DNA of 7,575 bases from the NCBI GenBank assembly GCA_030041195.1, contig JASHOI010000343.1, positions 1-7,575 on the forward strand, given 5' to 3'. This DNA is from Streptosporangiaceae bacterium (GTDB lineage Bacteria > Actinomycetota > Actinomycetes > Streptosporangiales > Streptosporangiaceae). Of this stretch, positions 6,583 through 7,575 are shown one piece after another (position 1 is the first letter of the stretch; each line of letters begins with the position of its first letter). The translations under genes were made by a program, and so were the position numbers. The notes beneath the pieces are model-generated. The model had not been told where the DNA came from and ran no database searches. It saw only the letters and a list, made by a program, of their open reading frames with translations.

Positions 6583-6589
6583 GCCGCGC
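6573..6589 (+). other. Leader hairpin before tRNA-Gln
   Basis: GCGCGG (6573-6578) pairs perfectly with CCGCGC (6584-6589) around a 5-nt loop. The hairpin ends 13 nt before the mature tRNA 5' end. It probably marks the 5' leader of the precursor, and a hairpin lies at almost the same distance before tRNA-Glu. Any function in processing is inference. Confidence 0.5.
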
Positions 6590-6602
6590 AGGCCCGATCC
6601 CA

Positions 6603-6674
6603 TGGGGTATGGGGTAATTGGCAGCCCGACGGGTTCTGGCCCCGTTAGTCTAGGTTCGAGTCCTGGTACCCCAG
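6603..6674 (+). tRNA. tRNA-Gln (anticodon CUG)
   Basis: A complete 72-nt cloverleaf. The acceptor stem is TGGGGTA paired with TACCCCA, discriminator G at 6674. The D stem is GGG/CCC, and the anticodon stem ACGGG/CCCGT encloses the loop TTCTGGC with anticodon CTG, decoding CAG. The T stem CTAGG/CCTGG surrounds TTCGAGT. The 3' CCA is not encoded (GCGA follows), so it must be added after transcription. The U1-A72 pair is the mark used by bacterial GatCAB to recognise Glu-tRNA-Gln, fitting indirect Gln-tRNA formation by the neighbouring GluRS. Confidence 0.97.
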
Positions 6675-6688
6675 CGAGAGCGTACAAA

Positions 6689-6720
6689 AGCGCGGATGCC
6701 GCAGGAGCGGCATCCGCGTT
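6689..6720. terminator. Bidirectional hairpin terminator between tRNA-Gln and the GlsB-like gene
   Basis: CGCGGATGCCGC (6691-6702) and GCGGCATCCGCG (6707-6718) form a perfect 12-bp stem with an AGGA loop, extendable by a G-U and an A-U pair. It begins 14 nt after tRNA-Gln. On the plus strand it is followed by TTCGTGTT. On the minus strand it is followed by CTTTTG, giving a better U-tract for the convergent GlsB-like gene, which stops 48 nt away. It likely serves both. Confidence 0.85.
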
Positions 6721-6765
6721 CGTGTTCCCCGGGGGGGCGAGGCGTGTTCCTGGGTTTGGGCGAGG
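6721..6765. repeat. Imperfect tandem duplication of about 22 bp
   Basis: Two units (6721-6742 and 6743-6765) each start CGTGTTCC and end GGGCGAGG, differing in the middle, where one has a run of G and the other TGGGTTT. They fill the space between the terminator and the 3' end of the GlsB-like gene. No function is evident. Confidence 0.55.
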
Positions 6766-6768
6766 CGC

Positions 6769-7062
6769 TTAGATCCAGCGACGGCGGCGGGAGCGGCCTG
6801 GCTCGAGGTGGAACAGCCTCAGGATCACCAGCAGGACGATCGAGCCGACGATCGACCAGATGATGCCCGTGAGGTGGAACGAGTTCACCGACAACGTGTG
6901 GTATTCGACCAGGGTCGAGATGAACCCGCCCATGAACGAGCCAGCGATGCCGAGGAGGATGGTGCCAATCAGCCCGATGGGGTCACGACCGGGCACCAGG
7001 AGGCGCGCGATGGCGCCCGCGATGAGACCGATGATCAGCAGAACGATAATGAATGCCAACAT
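6769..7062 (-). CDS. GlsB/YeaQ/YmgE family stress-response membrane protein
   Basis: A 97-residue small integral membrane protein of the transglycosylase-associated (PF04226) family. Members are small stress-linked inner-membrane proteins with no proven enzyme activity. Three hydrophobic segments are visible: about residues 2-23 (LAFIIVLLIIGLIAGAIARL), 29-47 (GLIGTILLGIAGSFMGGFI) and 63-84 (LTGIIWSIVGSIVLLVILRL). The signature GLIAGAIARLLVPGRDPIGLIGT is split between the first two, and the C-terminus is basic (RSRRRRW). Length fits the family, though helices 2 and 3 are joined by a loop longer than usual. I chose the ATG at 7060-7062 because family members start MLxFI. An in-frame ATG at 7095 (MFRRSGVVNTP prefix) is the alternative, and neither has an ideal ribosome site. 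The gene is convergent with tRNA-Gln and shares its terminator. Confidence 0.9.
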   Translation of the reverse strand: MLAFIIVLLIIGLIAGAIARLLVPGRDPIGLIGTILLGIAGSFMGGFISTLVEYHTLSVNSFHLTGIIWSIVGSIVLLVILRLFHLEPGRSRRRRWI

Positions 7063-7235
7063 GGGGGTGTTAACTACCCCGCTACGCCGAAACATGCAAT
7101 TGATCTTGATATAAGCGTGGCGTGTTCGGCCCCGGCCGTCACGCGTGTTTAATGCTGCTACTGGTGTGATCTGAGGGGCCCTGCCCGGACGGTTTGGCCG
7201 GGTTCGGCTGGCCTGGTGCTGCGGCACTGTGGCGT

Positions 7236-7265
7236 TTGGCGCGGCTCGGCGAGGTACGGTAGCCT
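7236..7265 (+). promoter_or_regulatory. Putative tRNA-Glu promoter
   Basis: TTGGCG (7236-7241) and TAGCCT (7260-7265) lie 18 nt apart, a good -35/-10 arrangement for a sigma-70-type actinobacterial promoter. Transcription would start near 7272, about 80 nt before the mature tRNA. A TACGGT overlapping the -10 is a weaker alternative at a 13-nt spacing. Confidence 0.5.
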
Positions 7266-7313
7266 TAGTGCCCGGCCGGGGCTGGAGGTCCTGGCCAGAT
7301 TCTGCTCACGGCT

Positions 7314-7339
7314 CACCGCAGGCCGTAGGCCCTGCGGTG
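7314..7339 (+). other. Leader hairpin before tRNA-Glu
   Basis: CACCGCAGG (7314-7322) and CCTGCGGTG (7331-7339) form a perfect 9-bp stem with an 8-nt loop. It ends 12 nt before the mature tRNA 5' end and lies downstream of the predicted promoter. It could shape 5' processing of the precursor, or be a terminator or attenuator for the short leader. It has no U-tract. Confidence 0.55.
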
Positions 7340-7351
7340 CACGTGGTACCT

Positions 7352-7424
7352 GGCCCCGTCGTCTAGCGGCCCAGGACGCCGCCCTCTCAAGGCGGTAGCG
7401 CCGGTTCAAATCCGGTCGGGGCTA
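7352..7424 (+). tRNA. tRNA-Glu (anticodon CUC)
   Basis: A complete 73-nt cloverleaf. The acceptor stem GGCCCCG pairs with CGGGGCT, leaving a G1-U72 wobble, discriminator A at 7424. The D stem GTC/GAC contains the U11-A24 pair used by GluRS. The anticodon stem CCGCC/GGCGG encloses CTCTCAA with anticodon CTC, decoding GAG. The T stem GCCGG/CCGGT surrounds TTCAAAT. CCA is not encoded (CGAG follows). In this GC-rich genome GAG is the main Glu codon, so this is probably the major Glu isoacceptor. It is a direct substrate of the upstream gltX product. Confidence 0.97.
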
Positions 7425-7440
7425 CGAGTGAAGTAGCAAG

Positions 7441-7479
7441 TCAAGGGCCTGATCGCTGATCGCGGCGGTTGGGCCTTGA
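7441..7479 (+). terminator. Imperfect hairpin after tRNA-Glu, probable terminator
   Basis: TCAAGGGCC (7441-7449) pairs with GGGCCTTGA (7471-7479) at 8 of 9 positions, starting 16 nt after the tRNA. The loop contains two back-to-back copies of TGATCGC (7450-7463). No U-run follows, which is common for actinobacterial hairpin terminators but weakens the call. Confidence 0.45.
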
Positions 7480-7485
7480 TCATGT

Positions 7486-7512
7486 CCGTCGCCAGGCGTC
7501 ACCTGGTGGCGG
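7486..7512. terminator. Second downstream hairpin, possible terminator
   Basis: CCGTCGCCAGG (7486-7496) and CCTGGTGGCGG (7502-7512) form an 11-bp stem with two G-U pairs and the loop CGTCA. It lies 6 nt after the previous hairpin and before a possible gene start. It may be the second half of a tandem terminator. No U-tract follows. Confidence 0.4.
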
Positions 7513-7554
7513 CAGGCGGCTAAGTTAGTGCGCGCCGCCGGACAGAGTCCTGGC

Positions 7555-7575
7555 ATGTCAGCCGCGACGCTGCGC
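7555..7575 (+). CDS. Possible start of a further gene, cut by the window edge
   Basis: An ATG at 7555 opens seven codons (MSAATLR) before the window ends. A TAAGTT box at 7521-7526 could be a -10 element about 30 nt upstream. No clear ribosome binding site is present. Too little is visible to identify a product or to confirm that it is coding. Confidence 0.2.

Larger units (their letters stand above)
7063..7351. other. Intergenic region between GlsB-like gene and tRNA-Glu
   Basis: This 289-bp spacer holds the upstream region of the GlsB-like gene and the tRNA-Glu promoter and leader. Bases 7090-7115 form an AT-rich patch, reading CTTATATCAAGATCA on the minus strand, the best place for a GlsB-like promoter. 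No supportable coding region was found on either strand. Confidence 0.6.

Noticed and set aside
7063..7095. Longer start of the GlsB-like protein at ATG 7095
   Set aside because: Adds a polar 11-residue prefix not typical of the family, whose members begin at the first membrane helix; kept only as an alternative.
7450..7463. TGATCGC direct repeats as a start of a CRISPR or attachment site
   Set aside because: Only two 7-nt copies with no spacers, and they lie inside a hairpin loop after tRNA-Glu; no duplicated tRNA 3' end was seen to suggest an integration site.

Overview
The window is GC-rich (G/C-dominated third codon positions, GTG starts, TANNNT-type -10 boxes placed directly before start codons) and reads as the chromosome of an actinobacterium. 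Gene content agrees: a MurT/GatD-type gene pair, a DUF2630 protein, a fumarylacetoacetate hydrolase (FAH) family gene directly upstream of a non-discriminating-type gltX, and nearby tRNA-Gln and tRNA-Glu genes. From memory, the FAH-gltX-tRNA order resembles the gltS locus of mycobacteria. No genus can be named safely.

Layout. (1) 1-575: 3' part of an MFS transporter on +, tail-to-tail and overlapping by 8 bp with a TetR-family regulator on - (568-1224). (2) 1225-1587: non-coding gap upstream of two divergent genes. (3) 1588-4978 and on into gltX: five tightly packed + genes, namely a MurT-like Mur ligase, a GatD-like class I amidotransferase, a DUF2630 protein, a FAH-family enzyme and glutamyl-tRNA synthetase (to 6485). 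(4) 6486-6720: tRNA-Gln(CUG) with a plausible promoter, a leader hairpin and a strong hairpin terminator shared with a convergent gene. (5) 6769-7062 on -: a small three-helix GlsB/YeaQ/YmgE membrane protein. (6) 7063-7575: a spacer, tRNA-Glu(CUC) with its own promoter and leader hairpin, downstream hairpins, and possibly the first codons of another gene.

How the genes work together. GluRS and its two likely tRNA substrates sit together. Most actinobacteria lack GlnRS, so GluRS charges both tRNA-Glu and tRNA-Gln and GatCAB then converts Glu-tRNA-Gln. The tRNA-Gln here has the U1-A72 pair expected for that route. The upstream MurT/GatD-like pair resembles the enzyme that amidates the D-Glu of lipid II, but the GatD-like subunit has lost both residues expected to run its glutaminase: the nucleophilic Cys is Gly97 and the catalytic His is Arg218. 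The partner ligase keeps its ATP site (in a FolC-like GKGTT form), its four-Cys zinc ribbon and its C-terminal acidic motif. This looks like an intact, co-transcribed but glutaminase-dead MurT/GatD paralogue, and it is the most notable thing in the window.
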